A DNA stretch of 64,000 nucleotides from DUZB01 sp963747555 (GCA_963747555.1 CAVVFZ010000005.1:1-64000), one strand, 5' to 3'. Counted from the first letter of the stretch, positions 28,346-37,823 are shown. Made by a program: numbers and translations. Notes: generated by a model from the sequence alone, not told the origin.

Positions 28346-28983
28346 TACCCTACAAATCTATTTACGACATCACCGTTCTATTGGGAGAAGAATCGATCAC
28401 CTATCCGGGCGATCCGGTCTTTTCGAGGGAATTGGTGGTGACCTTGAAAGATCAGGGGGATTGCGAACTTTCCAGACTCAGCATGAGTTCCCATTCAGGA
28501 ACCCATATAGATGCCCCTTCCCATTTTATCCAGGGGGGAAAGTCTATAGACCAGTATGGACCGGCGGACTTCATCTTTTCCGCGCTCATTCTTGAAACCG
28601 AGGACGACCGAATTATCCGTCCGGAGGAAATGAAAAACATCCGGATCGACCCGGGAGATGCGCTCCTTTTTAAGACGAATAACTCAAGATCAGGCCGGTG
28701 CAAAAGTGGTACTTTTTCAGAGGATTATGTGCATCTCTCTGAAGAGGCGGCGGATCTTTGCATCGAAAAAGGTGTGGGGTTGATAGGGATCGATTATATT
28801 ACCATAGACCGATACAAGGATGCCACTTTCGCCATTCATCATAAGATCCTTGGAAACAATATCCTGATCCTTGAGGGAATTGATCTTTCGGAAGTCCCGC
28901 CGGGACATTTTACGCTGTTCTGCCCTGCACTGAAGATCAAGCACGGAGAGGCTTCTCCGGTGAGGGCTTTTTTGCTGGCATAA
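28342..28983 (+). CDS. cyclase-family (kynurenine formamidase-like) metal hydrolase
   Basis: A 213-residue protein of the cyclase/arylformamidase family. The metal-binding signature is H51-S-G-T-H55-I-D57-A-P-S-H61. The N-terminal DITVLLGEESITYPGDP and C-terminal LILEGIDLSEVPPGHF also fit. Family members include kynurenine formamidase KynB and enzymes for cyclic amides or isatin, usually with Zn or Mn. There is no tryptophan-degradation gene nearby, so the actual substrate is unknown. It overlaps the murJ end as ATGA. About 17 bases separate it from the ParB-like gene. Confidence 0.85.
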   Translation: MIPYKSIYDITVLLGEESITYPGDPVFSRELVVTLKDQGDCELSRLSMSSHSGTHIDAPSHFIQGGKSIDQYGPADFIFSALILETEDDRIIRPEEMKNIRIDPGDALLFKTNNSRSGRCKSGTFSEDYVHLSEEAADLCIEKGVGLIGIDYITIDRYKDATFAIHHKILGNNILILEGIDLSEVPPGHFTLFCPALKIKHGEASPVRAFLLA

Positions 28984-29000
28984 AGAGAGGATGCTAAAAT

Positions 29001-29990
29001 ATGACAAAAAATCTTCCTGCTGCAACTTCCAGCCAAATGGTGTCCATCGATTCCATCGATTGTTCTCCCGGTCCCTATTGCATGAGTTTCGGATATGATC
29101 TGAATCCTTTGATCCTGTCCATCCAAAACGCTGGACTCTTGAACAGTCCCATACTCCTTGGCTCAGGGGATTCCCACAAAATGCCCATCATTGCGGGTTA
29201 TAAAAGGATACAGGCTCTGAAACACCTGGGTCTTCACACATTCCCCTGCAGGGTCCTTTCGAACGCGACCTTTGACCCGCTTCATGGTCTCCTGATGAAT
29301 CTCTACGAAAACCTTTCCATCCGCAAATTGAACGACGTGGAAAAAGCCATGGTCCTGACAAGGATGGAGGATCTCCTTCCTGAAAAAACCATTATCGAGC
29401 AATACCTGCCGGTCCTGAACCTGGCTCCACGCAGAGACACATTTCGCCTCTATACAAAGATGGCAAGTGAATTGGGAGAAGCAGACAAGAGGGCACTCGC
29501 GGAAGAAAGATTGTCCATTCAGACCGTCAAAATACTCCTGGACCTGGACAAGAGCACGAGAGACACGATCCTGAAATTCTTTTCACATCTCATGTTAAAC
29601 ATGAACCAGCAAAGACAGCTTATTGACTTTATAATGGATTTATCCATTATTGAAAACCGATCGGTTTCTGATCTTTTGTCTGATCCGTCCATCGGAGAAA
29701 TAGAAACGGACAGCCAAATGAACGCACCCCAGAAAGCGAAAGCCATGATGACATTCTTTCGAAAGAGGCGTCTGCCCTCCGTGGTCGAAGCGGAGCGAGG
29801 GTTCAAAAAAAGCGTTTTAGCGCTGAAACTTCCAGCGGGAGTCAGGATTACCCCTCCTCCATTTTTTGAGGGATCTGATTACAGGATGGAAATCTCTTTT
29901 AGAGACGGTCCGCAATTGACAAAAGTCTTACATGACCTTTCCTCCATAAAGAGAATTGCGCGCGTTGGCAATCCCTGGGAGAAAGAGTGA
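29001..29990 (+). CDS. ParB-like domain protein, function unknown
   Basis: The 329-residue protein has an N-terminal ParB/sulfiredoxin-type domain (about 15-100). It has PLILSIQNAGLLNSPILL and the GxRR-like IAGYKRIQALKHLG, then a NLYENLSIRKLNDVEKA helix as in ParB-type proteins. A helical middle follows with KALAEERLSIQTVKILLDL-type repeats and a short beta-rich tail. ParB-family proteins bind DNA and hydrolyse CTP, but this one is neither beside parA nor near an origin. It shares an operon with a spore photoproduct lyase-like radical SAM gene; its stop overlaps that gene's possible GTG start. A partner role in DNA-repair targeting is an inference. Confidence 0.75.
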   Translation: MTKNLPAATSSQMVSIDSIDCSPGPYCMSFGYDLNPLILSIQNAGLLNSPILLGSGDSHKMPIIAGYKRIQALKHLGLHTFPCRVLSNATFDPLHGLLMNLYENLSIRKLNDVEKAMVLTRMEDLLPEKTIIEQYLPVLNLAPRRDTFRLYTKMASELGEADKRALAEERLSIQTVKILLDLDKSTRDTILKFFSHLMLNMNQQRQLIDFIMDLSIIENRSVSDLLSDPSIGEIETDSQMNAPQKAKAMMTFFRKRRLPSVVEAERGFKKSVLALKLPAGVRITPPPFFEGSDYRMEISFRDGPQLTKVLHDLSSIKRIARVGNPWEKE

Positions 29991-29992
29991 TC

Positions 29993-31093
29993 ATGTTCAA
30001 GTTCCCTGTAAACAAGGTGATTATTGAAAAAAAATCCAATGTCTTGAATCGTTATATTAGACAGTTAATAGAAGAAAATAAAGCAACAATTGAAGAACAG
30101 GAAGAAACAGAAAGAGGGGAGGGCGCAAAGGAAAATGCTTCTTTTTACATGGGGAAGGATGTGCTCCATTTTCTCTCCCATAAGGGAGAATTTTTAAAAC
30201 CTTGTCCGGGAACCCGGGAATATATCTGTTGTGGGTACCAGATTCTGAACGTTGGGACGAATTGTCCGTTGAACTGCAGTTATTGCATCCTTCAATACTA
30301 CTTTAATAATCCCCATTTGAGGGTGCATACAAATCTTAAAGAAGAACTGCCACGACTCCTTGAAACCATCGATTCACAACCGGACACTATTTTCCGGGTG
30401 GGGACGGGAGAGTTTACCGACAGTCTGGCCCTGGATCCCGTCGCCCGGTGGACAGAGCTCTTGGTTCCGGCCTTTTCAAAGAGAAAAAATGCAGTGTTGG
30501 AGCTCAAGACAAAGACCACCCAGATCAATGGACTCCTTGCCCTTCGGGAACGGGACCGTATTATTGTTTCGTGGTCGCTGAACAGCCCCTATATTTGCGC
30601 AAGGGAGGAACATGGCGCTGCAAGCATTGAAAAGAGGCTCGAAGCTGCCCGGAAGTGTCAGGAAGAAGGGTTTAAAATCGGTTTTCACTTTGATCCCCTT
30701 GTCTATCACGACGGATGGAAAGAGCAGTATGCCCGAACCTTGGATTTGATGGCGCATTATGTCGATCCGAACACGATCATCTGGATCAGTTTCGGTTCGT
30801 TTCGATTCATGCCCGGGTTCAAGACCGTACTTCGAAAAAGGCACCCGGGAACCTGTATCCTGAACGGTGAATTTATCATGGGATTAGATGGAAAAATGCG
30901 GTACTTCAAACCCATGCGCATAGAAATGTATGCCTTCATGAAAGAACAATTGGCAAAATGGCACCCGGATCTGGGCCTCTACCTCTGCATGGAGTCGGAC
31001 GAAATCTGGAAAAAGAGCATGGGTTGGTCTCCCCGAGAGAATTCCGGTCTTCGCCGGTATCTTGATGAGCGGGTTAGAAGGATTTTCGGGTAG
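29993..31093 (+). CDS. spore photoproduct lyase-like radical SAM protein
   Basis: A protein of about 366 residues, with Cys91, Cys95 and Cys98 counted from the ATG (TNCPLNCSYC) as the radical SAM cluster. Context is CCGYQILNVGTNCPLNCSYCILQYYF and later RVGTGEFTDSLALDP and LELKTKTTQI. These are features of the SplB family, which repairs the thymine photoproduct of UV-damaged DNA. The family also occurs in non-spore-formers, where its role is unsettled. ATG at 29993 is preferred; a GTG at 29987 overlaps the ParB-like stop. No sign of sporulation genes exists in the window. Confidence 0.85.
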   Translation: MFKFPVNKVIIEKKSNVLNRYIRQLIEENKATIEEQEETERGEGAKENASFYMGKDVLHFLSHKGEFLKPCPGTREYICCGYQILNVGTNCPLNCSYCILQYYFNNPHLRVHTNLKEELPRLLETIDSQPDTIFRVGTGEFTDSLALDPVARWTELLVPAFSKRKNAVLELKTKTTQINGLLALRERDRIIVSWSLNSPYICAREEHGAASIEKRLEAARKCQEEGFKIGFHFDPLVYHDGWKEQYARTLDLMAHYVDPNTIIWISFGSFRFMPGFKTVLRKRHPGTCILNGEFIMGLDGKMRYFKPMRIEMYAFMKEQLAKWHPDLGLYLCMESDEIWKKSMGWSPRENSGLRRYLDERVRRIFG

Positions 31094-31172
31094 CCTTTTT
31101 TTCCGGAATATGCTAATGACGAACAGTCTTGAACAACGTGCATATAAATACCAAGCAAACAGGAGAATTCCT

Positions 31173-31400
31173 ATGACACTAAAGGAAAAAGTGAATGATG
31201 CTCTGCAAAAAGTCAGGCCGTCGCTCCAGGCGGACGGAGGGGACGTGGAACTTGTGGACGTCAATGATGAGGGGCTGGTAAAGGTAAAGCTGACAGGCGC
31301 TTGCGGCGGTTGTCCCATGTCACAAATGACATTGAAAATGGGGATTGAAAAAATTTTAAAACAGAATGTCCCCGAAGTAAAAACCGTGGAATCTGTTTAA
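31173..31400 (+). CDS. NifU-like iron-sulfur scaffold domain protein
   Basis: A 75-residue protein equal to the C-terminal NifU/Nfu domain. It has RPSLQADGGDVELV and the cluster-binding CxxC at C44 and C47 (GACGGCPMSQMTL). Such proteins carry and deliver iron-sulfur clusters. AGGAG at 31161-31165 sits 7 bases from the ATG, so this start is firm. It follows a radical SAM gene and could help maturate its cluster, though it may equally be a general scaffold. Confidence 0.92.
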   Translation: MTLKEKVNDALQKVRPSLQADGGDVELVDVNDEGLVKVKLTGACGGCPMSQMTLKMGIEKILKQNVPEVKTVESV

Positions 31401-31444
31401 GCGTGAGGGAAACAATACCTATACAACTATTATGAGGAGAGATT

Positions 31445-32305
31445 ATGGACATTAAGACAGTTGGCGTAGTAGGCGCAGGAACTATGGGAAATGGAATCGC
31501 GCAGGCAGCGGCTCAGATCGGTTGTGACGTGATCATGCGCGATATAAAAGACGATTTCGTGGAGCGAGGCCTGAAAAATATCGACCGTTTTCTCTCAAAG
31601 AGCGTCGAAAAAGGGAAAATGGAAGCTGCCCAGAAAGATGCAATTCTCGGCAGGATAAAGGGAACAACGGACATGCAGGCCCTGAAAGAAGTCGATTTCG
31701 TCATTGAAGTGGTCCTCGAAGACATGGCATTGAAAAAGAGCGTATTCAGCGAATTGGATGAAATTTGCCGTCCCGATGTCATCCTTGCTTCTAATACGTC
31801 CTCCATGTCCCTGACTGAAATCGCGACGGCAACCAAGCGCCCGGACAAGGTCTGTGGAATGCACTTCTTTAATCCCGTTCCGCTGATGAAACTCGTGGAA
31901 GTGATCCGGGGATACAGCACCAGCGACGAAACGGTGGCCGTTACAACGGCTCTGGCAAAGAAGATGGGGAAGATCACCGTTGAAGTAAAAAAAGATTCTC
32001 CCGGATTCATCGTCAACAGAATTATGATTCCCCATATGCTGGAGGCCATCAAGATCGTTGAAGAAGGGATTGCCAGCATCGAAGATGTGGACATAGCTGT
32101 GAAAAACGGCTTGAATTATCCCATGGGGCCGTTTCAACTGATGGACCTGACAGGGGTTGATATCTGCTACTTTGTAACGGAATACTTTTACAAGGAACTC
32201 AATAAGGAATCTAAATGGGTTTCGCCGAATCTTCTCAAGACCATGATTCGGGCGAATAAGCTGGGAAAGAAGACTGGAGGAGGCTGGTACGAATACGGCA
32301 AATAA
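31445..32305 (+). CDS. hbd: 3-hydroxybutyryl-CoA dehydrogenase
   Basis: A 286-residue intact protein. The NAD-binding Rossmann motif is GVVGAGTMGNGIAQ (8-21). The catalytic HFFNPVPLMKLVE (H with downstream N) and SPGFIVNRIM and the C-terminal helical domain all match the Hbd/PaaH family. It oxidises or reduces L-3-hydroxybutyryl-CoA in beta-oxidation or butyrate formation, fitting an anaerobe that handles short acyl-CoAs. An SD-like GAGGAGA precedes ATG. It ends before a strong bidirectional terminator. Confidence 0.95.
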   Translation: MDIKTVGVVGAGTMGNGIAQAAAQIGCDVIMRDIKDDFVERGLKNIDRFLSKSVEKGKMEAAQKDAILGRIKGTTDMQALKEVDFVIEVVLEDMALKKSVFSELDEICRPDVILASNTSSMSLTEIATATKRPDKVCGMHFFNPVPLMKLVEVIRGYSTSDETVAVTTALAKKMGKITVEVKKDSPGFIVNRIMIPHMLEAIKIVEEGIASIEDVDIAVKNGLNYPMGPFQLMDLTGVDICYFVTEYFYKELNKESKWVSPNLLKTMIRANKLGKKTGGGWYEYGK

Positions 32306-32365
32306 TTTCAAACCCCCTCGGTTCAAAGATAATCCAGGATAAGGGGATCTGAAAAAGGATACAAT

Positions 32366-32400
32366 AAAAAAGGCAGCTCAGAGAAGAGCTGCCTTTTTTA
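32366..32400. terminator. bidirectional Rho-independent terminator
   Basis: GGCAGCTC (32372-32379), loop of six bases, GAGCTGCC (32386-32393), flanked by an A-run on the left and a T-run on the right. It terminates hbd on the + strand and the small ribosomal gene on the - strand. Confidence 0.95.
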
Positions 32401-32427
32401 TTGCGGACACAGGCCCGAGGGAAAGAC

Positions 32428-32517
32428 CTATTTGTTTTTATGACGCATTTTTTTCCGCAGCTTTCGATATTTGTGCTTGGTGATCTTTTTCCGACGTTTC
32501 TTGACAACACTGCTCAT
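32428..32517 (-). CDS. 29-residue bS22-like / AURKAIP1-COX24-domain ribosomal protein
   Basis: A 29-codon gene: MSSVVKKRRKKITKHKYRKL followed by RKKMRHKNK. It is very basic and matches the COX24/AURKAIP1 family, which includes the small ribosomal protein bS22 seen in mycobacterial ribosomes. The ATG at 32515-32517 is preceded by GGAGG eight bases away, and the reading frame ends in TAG just beside a bidirectional terminator, so it is a real transcribed gene rather than noise. It probably sits on the small subunit near the decoding region. Confidence 0.85.
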   Translation of the reverse strand: MSSVVKKRRKKITKHKYRKLRKKMRHKNK

Positions 32518-32643
32518 AAAAATGACCTCCGATTAATGATGCTTTAACATTATTCGCCTAAAATCAATATGTCAACAGATATCTTCCAGTATCTTCTTCT
32601 AATCTGAAGCGCGCATTCCTTTTAGTTTACATAATATATCTTA

Positions 32644-33549
32644 TCAGACGTTGGAAACATCCTTGATTTGTTCCCAGGATGCGGCCTTCTTGCGTTTTTT
32701 GTTTCTGTACAATGCGTCATCCGCCTCTTGAATGAAGTCTTCCATAGTGGTTTGGCCGGAAGTTACCGCATACCCTGCACTTGCACGAATCCCACAATTT
32801 TTCTCGATGGAATCCGTGATGCGCTTCGACGTCAACTTCGCAATCTCCAGTTTTCCGTCTATCAGAATGACGGCGAATTCATCCCCACCGTATCTGAATC
32901 CGGAATCAACACCCTGGCGAATATTCTGGGTAATAATAGGTCCAATGCTTCGCAAAAGATTGTCCCCTGCCAGGTGGCCGAATTGATCATTGAATTGTTT
33001 AAAATTGTCCAGGTCCAGAAGGATAAGGCCCAAGTTAGACCGCTGCCTTTTTGCACGCATGAGCTCATCCTGGAGCTTGCTGTAAAAATGCCTTTGATTA
33101 TAAATTCCCGTAAGCGAATCGGTAATGGATAACCTGTTAAGCTCCTGCCTTATATTCCTTTCTATCAGGGCTCTCTTGAATTTGGCTTCCAGTTCCTCCA
33201 TGCCAAAGGGCTTGTTGATGAAATCCGTTGCCCCTGCATTAATCACTTCCACATAACTGTATTCCCGGGTGTACCCTGTCATGGCAATCGCAAAAACGTC
33301 GGGAAATCGTTCTTTGATCTGCCTTATCAATGCGAGTCCATCCATCTGCGGCATACGAATGTCAGTCAGCAGAAAGCTGTAGGGCTTTTCCTCAAAGGCG
33401 GCGAGAGCCGTCAGGGGATTGCCGGTACTGTCGGCCTGGAAACCAAGACGTCGCAGCATCTCGGTTACGGGTTCCCGAACGTCCGCTTCATCATCCACAA
33501 CCAGGACTCCCTCATGGCTGTATTCAATATTTTCTAACCCATAATCCAT
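32644..33549 (-). CDS. response regulator with GGDEF (diguanylate cyclase) output
   Basis: A 301-residue protein: receiver domain with phospho-acceptor in LLTDIRMPQMDGLALI and the NKPF lysine, then a GGDEF domain with intact YGGDEF. The I-site position reads QGVD instead of RxxD, so feedback inhibition may be lost. It should make cyclic di-GMP on phosphorylation. It lies 3 bases after miaB on the same strand and probably shares its message, giving the second such regulator in the window after that at 17.4 kb. Confidence 0.92.
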   Translation of the reverse strand: MDYGLENIEYSHEGVLVVDDEADVREPVTEMLRRLGFQADSTGNPLTALAAFEEKPYSFLLTDIRMPQMDGLALIRQIKERFPDVFAIAMTGYTREYSYVEVINAGATDFINKPFGMEELEAKFKRALIERNIRQELNRLSITDSLTGIYNQRHFYSKLQDELMRAKRQRSNLGLILLDLDNFKQFNDQFGHLAGDNLLRSIGPIITQNIRQGVDSGFRYGGDEFAVILIDGKLEIAKLTSKRITDSIEKNCGIRASAGYAVTSGQTTMEDFIQEADDALYRNKKRKKAASWEQIKDVSNV

Positions 33550-33552
33550 TGC

Positions 33553-34872
33553 TTACTGTTCCATCTCGCCCCGGAATGAATTGATGAAAGCTTCTTGAAT
33601 CCGAACCATGACAAGCTCACCGGCCGAACTTTCTTTACAGCGAAAATTGACGATCTTATTGGTAGCCGTCTTTCCGGTCTTCTGCCCGCCTTTTCTGCTT
33701 TCCCCTTCTATGAGGACTTCCAAGATTTTCCCTTCAAGTTTTTTGTTTTTCTCCCTGGTTATCTGCTCCTGCAATTCCTGAAGGATGCACAGACGCGAGG
33801 TCTTTACAGATTCCTCCACCTTGTTCCCCATTTTCTCCGCGGCGGTACCGACTCTGTCTGAATATTTGAAGGAGTACAGAGAATCAAACCGAACATGCCG
33901 GATGAGATCGAGGGTATCTTCGAAATCGCTGTCGGTTTCTCCGGGAAATCCTACCATAACATCACTTGTGATGGCAATCTCGGGATTGACATTTTTAAGG
34001 CTTGCGATCAGTTTCATATAATCTTCCCGGGTATAGCGTCTCTTCATGGATTTAAGTACCCGATTGGATCCGGCCTGAAACGGGAGGTGTATATGCGGAC
34101 AGAGGTTGGGGATCTCCTTGAAACAATGAATGAGAGTCAAAGAAACATCTTTCGGATGAGAGGTTGTGAAGCGGAGCCGCACCAGGCCTTCCACGCCACC
34201 AAGTTTTTCAAGAAGATCGGGGAAATGCCAGGTCCTGTCTTTCTGCTTCCAGTTGTAGGAGTTGACATTCTGCCCCAGGAGCGTGATTTCTTTTACTCCC
34301 TGAGAGATCAGCGAACGGGCTTCTCCAAGAATGTCATCCATTGGTTTTGAAATCTCCCGACCGCGTACGTAAGGAACGATGCAGTAACTGCAGAAATTGT
34401 TGCACCCCTCCATAATGGAGATAAATCCCGTTATTTTCCGAGCGAAATACCCCGGACACGAGACGTAGCCGGATCGAAACGAATCGAGATTCACCGCGGC
34501 AATTCTTCCTTGATTTCGTTCAATTTTCTCCAGGACTTCCATAAGGTGACTTAGATCCCTCGGACCCATGGCAAAATCAAGCAGATGAAACTGTTTCAGT
34601 ATCCTTTTTCCTTTCATCTGGGCAAGGCATCCAACAACGCCTAAGACCATGTCAGGGTTTCTTTTCTTGAGGGCGCTCATGCGCCCTAAAAAACTAAAGG
34701 TCTTCTGTTCCGGTTTGGCCCTCACAGCACAGGTGTTCACCAGAACAAGGTCGGCTTGATCAGGCATATTTGTCCGGGTATATCCTTCCAGAATCAAGGA
34801 TTGGGCCAGAAAATCAGAATCATACTCGTTCATCTGGCATCCCATGGTTTTTATATAAAATTTTTTCGACAA
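33553..34872 (-). CDS. miaB: tRNA-2-methylthio-N6-dimethylallyladenosine synthase MiaB
   Basis: A 439-residue methylthiotransferase with the auxiliary-cluster cysteines C12 (TMGCQMNEYDS), C48 (NTCAVR) and C82 (GCLAQ), and the radical SAM C157, C161 and C164 (GCNNFCSYC). The TMGCQMN spelling marks MiaB rather than RimO. A TRAM domain ends the protein. It adds a methylthio group to i6A37 in tRNAs reading UNN codons. The 5' end overlaps the DUF4911 gene by 22 bases. The gene is intact. Confidence 0.97.
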   Translation of the reverse strand: MSKKFYIKTMGCQMNEYDSDFLAQSLILEGYTRTNMPDQADLVLVNTCAVRAKPEQKTFSFLGRMSALKKRNPDMVLGVVGCLAQMKGKRILKQFHLLDFAMGPRDLSHLMEVLEKIERNQGRIAAVNLDSFRSGYVSCPGYFARKITGFISIMEGCNNFCSYCIVPYVRGREISKPMDDILGEARSLISQGVKEITLLGQNVNSYNWKQKDRTWHFPDLLEKLGGVEGLVRLRFTTSHPKDVSLTLIHCFKEIPNLCPHIHLPFQAGSNRVLKSMKRRYTREDYMKLIASLKNVNPEIAITSDVMVGFPGETDSDFEDTLDLIRHVRFDSLYSFKYSDRVGTAAEKMGNKVEESVKTSRLCILQELQEQITREKNKKLEGKILEVLIEGESRKGGQKTGKTATNKIVNFRCKESSAGELVMVRIQEAFINSFRGEMEQ

Positions 34873-35108
34873 AAATCCTCTCCAGGGGGTTGCAAGACTT
34901 CTATGATTCTGATCCCTTCATCCCTTCGAAAGGATTCCAAGAGTTCCAGGATCATCTCCTCGCAGCCCGGTGATATCTTCAGCTCAATCATGGCCATATG
35001 GGGATCAACCGTGGAAACGAGAGCCATCCCATCATAGGATTCTATAGTAAACCTGATATACCCGATTTTGCTTCGTTCCGTTACGAAGCTACGCCTGATG
35101 CTTTTCAT
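34851..35108 (-). CDS. DUF4911 small protein
   Basis: An 85-residue protein with IGYIRFTIESYDGMALVSTVDP and ISPGCEEMILELLESFRRDEGI. It matches the small DUF4911 family, commonly beside miaB in Desulfobacterota. Function is unknown. It overlaps miaB by 22 bases, so the two should be co-translated; a role in tRNA or redox biology is only a guess. Confidence 0.7.
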   Translation of the reverse strand: MKSIRRSFVTERSKIGYIRFTIESYDGMALVSTVDPHMAMIELKISPGCEEMILELLESFRRDEGIRIIEVLQPPGEDFCRKNFI

Positions 35109-35194
35109 ATTTCCCGATGCTGGGTTGCGGTTCGCCGGTTTGATTCCTTCGATTTTTCATCTGTGAAGGGATAGCCGTAAACCATGAACGGTTA

Positions 35195-36074
35195 TCAATC
35201 CATGCTGTGTGTTGCCCCACCCCACATAAGTTTTGTCCTGAGAATTTTAAAGTAGCTGGTGTCGGGCGGCTTGAACAGCGTGATTTTTTCACGGGATTTG
35301 CAGATTTCCAGCCTGTCCTCGTGGAGGAGATCAAAACCGACCTGCCCGTCGAAGGTGAGAACGACCGTCTGCTCACTTTCCTTTCCCATTCTTATGCGAA
35401 TCACCGCGCTGTCCGGAAAGATTATGGGGCGATTCGTCAGGGTAAACGGACAGATGGGCGTTAGAACAAAAGTCTCCATTGTGGGGTATAAAATAGGGCC
35501 TCCCGCAGACAAGTTATAAGCGGTGGAACCGGTGGGTGTGGATATAATCAAACCGTCCGCTCTGAACGTTGTCAGAAATTCGTCGTCGATGGCGACATCG
35601 AGATCGATAATTCTTGCCAGGGTGCTCTTGTTTATCACCACATCATTGAGAACCTGGAAATGGAAAACCATTTTCTCTTGGCGAAATACCCGAGTCTCAA
35701 GCATGATTCTGCTTTCCATCTCTAAGTTCGCCATTGATCATCGCTTCCATGACAGGATACATTCGATCAAGCGGAATGCCGGTGAGAAACCCCAGACCGC
35801 CCATATTGATTCCCAGAATGGGCACGCCATAACGACCGATCCGACGCGCGGCGCCCAGCAGGGTTCCATCTCCACCGAGTACAACCACCCAGTCAACGGA
35901 TTCGGGTATATCGCAGATCCCCTTTGCCCTCCCCTCATGCGGGCCACTCAACCCCATTTCTTCAGAAAATACAGCGATGCCCTTTTGAATAAACCATTTT
36001 TCCAGATCCCGGGCGGCGGCTTTGGCTGGGTCATGGTGATGTTTGTAAATAATTCCCGCTGATTTTGCAGACAT
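35195..36074 (-). CDS. nadK: NAD kinase, one frame break
   Basis: After repair a 292-residue NAD(P) kinase. It has VVVLGGDGTLLGAARR (the GGDG catalytic signature), NMGGLGFL, LARIIDLDVAIDDEF and the substrate-pocket STPTGSTAYNLSAGGPI. It phosphorylates NAD to NADP. An extra base at 35723 shifts the frame between MINGEL and EMESRIMLE; removing it joins the halves. It is the first gene of the nadK-DUF4911-miaB-GGDEF run. The break is likely an error because NadK is essential. Confidence 0.94.
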
Positions 36075-36086
36075 GAAACCTCTTAT

Positions 36087-37811
36087 TTAGACTTTCTCGA
36101 ACAGAGGGACAATTTCAAACCGGTTTACATCAACCAGGCCCCTATCGGTGAGTTTTAACTCAGGAATTACAGGAAGAGCAAGAAAGGAAAGAACCATGAA
36201 AGGATCAGGGATCCCACAGCCGAGCTCTCGTGCCATCGCTTTTGCTTTTTCGAGCTGTTCCACCACTGTATGCAGGGGGTTTACAGACATGAGCCCGGCT
36301 ATTTCAAGGGGAACTGAGGCGAGAAGATGATTTTCAGAGAAAACGGCAATACCGCCCCCCATGTCACTTACCGCTTGAACCGCCCCGCAGATGTCAACAT
36401 CATCGACCCCTACCACGATGATATTATGAGAATCGTGGGCGACAGATGAGGCGACCGCACCCTTTTTTAATCCGAAACCCCTGACAAGCCCATGGCCGAT
36501 ATTGCCCGAGGCGCTGTGTCTTTCCACAACAGCCATTTTCAGGATATCGGTAGCAGTATCCGAATGGACCCATCCGTTCTCGGCATGAACGGACTCATGG
36601 GACGCGACCGTGACGATTTGATCGGGAATGAGATTGATAACGCGTGCGATTCCCCCAGGATGTCTCATGGCGAAATCCTCCGGTGTAATTTCGGCCATAT
36701 GCATGGATCGGGGAAGGGGATTCGTGTACGCAGATGGCCTACTGGGAAAATTGATCAATGCTCCCTTTTGAACAACAGGCTTCCCATTTTTATACACGGC
36801 GTCTATTTCAAAGGCCGGCAAATCGTTTAAGACAACAATATCCGCCCGCCATCCCGGTGCAAGGGCGCCCTGATGATATAACCGAAAGTAGTTCGCGGGA
36901 TTGATGGTGACGAGCCGAAGGGCGACAATCGGATCAAGTCCCAGTTGGACCGATTTCCTGAAAACAAAATCCAGGTGTCCTCTGAAATGGATATCTTCCG
37001 CTTGCAGATCGTCCGATACGAAACAGAAACGACCCTGGTTTTTTTCATTGACCAACGGCAGCAGATCTTTCAGATTTTTTGCGGAGGTCCCTTCCCGAAT
37101 CATCACCATCATGCCGTTTTTCATTTTTTCCCGAGCTTCTTCCAACCGCATGGATTCGTGATCGGAGCCGATGCCCGCAGACAGATAGGCCTGCAGATCG
37201 TAACCACTCAGAAGAGGGGAATGACCATCAATGACTTGATCCCTGAAGGTCCGAATTTTTTCCAGGATCTGCTCGTCTCCTGAAATGACTCCGGGGAAAT
37301 TCATGACTTCGGCGAGACCCAAGATGCGGGGCTCGTTTTTCAACACGGCAAGGTCCTCCGCCATCAACCGTGCTCCTGCTGTTTCCAGATGGGTGGCGGG
37401 GACACAGGACGGAGCCATGAAATAGATGTCGAGAGGAATAGAGTCGGAGTCTTGGATCATGAAACGGATGCCGTCAATTCCGTGAACATTGGCAATTTCG
37501 TGCGGATCGGAAACGATGGTGGTGGTTCCATGGATCAGCAGTGCTCGGGCAAATTCCGAAGGAATCAGCATGCTGCTTTCCACGTGGATGTGCCCATCAA
37601 TCAGTCCGGGAGTAAGCCACTTACCCCCAACGTCCACTTCTTCTTTGCCATGGAACTCGGGACCTATTCCTGCAATGACCCCGTCACATATGGCCACGTC
37701 GGCTTTTTCGATCGTGGCGGAAAAGACGTTCACCACATTGCCGCCTTTGAGCACAAGGTCGGATGGAATTTCCCTTTTTGCAGCAAGGATTCTCTTCTTC
37801 AGGTTGTCCAT
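36087..37811 (-). CDS. ade: adenine deaminase
   Basis: A roughly 574-residue amidohydrolase. DGHIHVESSM is the metal-binding HxH, followed by FARALLIHGTTTIVSDPHEIANV, the LAEVMNFPGVI segment, and the C-terminal Ade-specific domain with VASSVAHDSHNIIVVG. It deaminates adenine to hypoxanthine. The ATG at 37811 is chosen over a TTG three codons upstream, with an AAGGA site nearby. The gene is intact. It may feed purine salvage with the phosphorylase at 40.7 kb. Confidence 0.95.
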   Translation of the reverse strand: MDNLKKRILAAKREIPSDLVLKGGNVVNVFSATIEKADVAICDGVIAGIGPEFHGKEEVDVGGKWLTPGLIDGHIHVESSMLIPSEFARALLIHGTTTIVSDPHEIANVHGIDGIRFMIQDSDSIPLDIYFMAPSCVPATHLETAGARLMAEDLAVLKNEPRILGLAEVMNFPGVISGDEQILEKIRTFRDQVIDGHSPLLSGYDLQAYLSAGIGSDHESMRLEEAREKMKNGMMVMIREGTSAKNLKDLLPLVNEKNQGRFCFVSDDLQAEDIHFRGHLDFVFRKSVQLGLDPIVALRLVTINPANYFRLYHQGALAPGWRADIVVLNDLPAFEIDAVYKNGKPVVQKGALINFPSRPSAYTNPLPRSMHMAEITPEDFAMRHPGGIARVINLIPDQIVTVASHESVHAENGWVHSDTATDILKMAVVERHSASGNIGHGLVRGFGLKKGAVASSVAHDSHNIIVVGVDDVDICGAVQAVSDMGGGIAVFSENHLLASVPLEIAGLMSVNPLHTVVEQLEKAKAMARELGCGIPDPFMVLSFLALPVIPELKLTDRGLVDVNRFEIVPLFEKV

Positions 37812-37823
37812 ATCACACAATCC

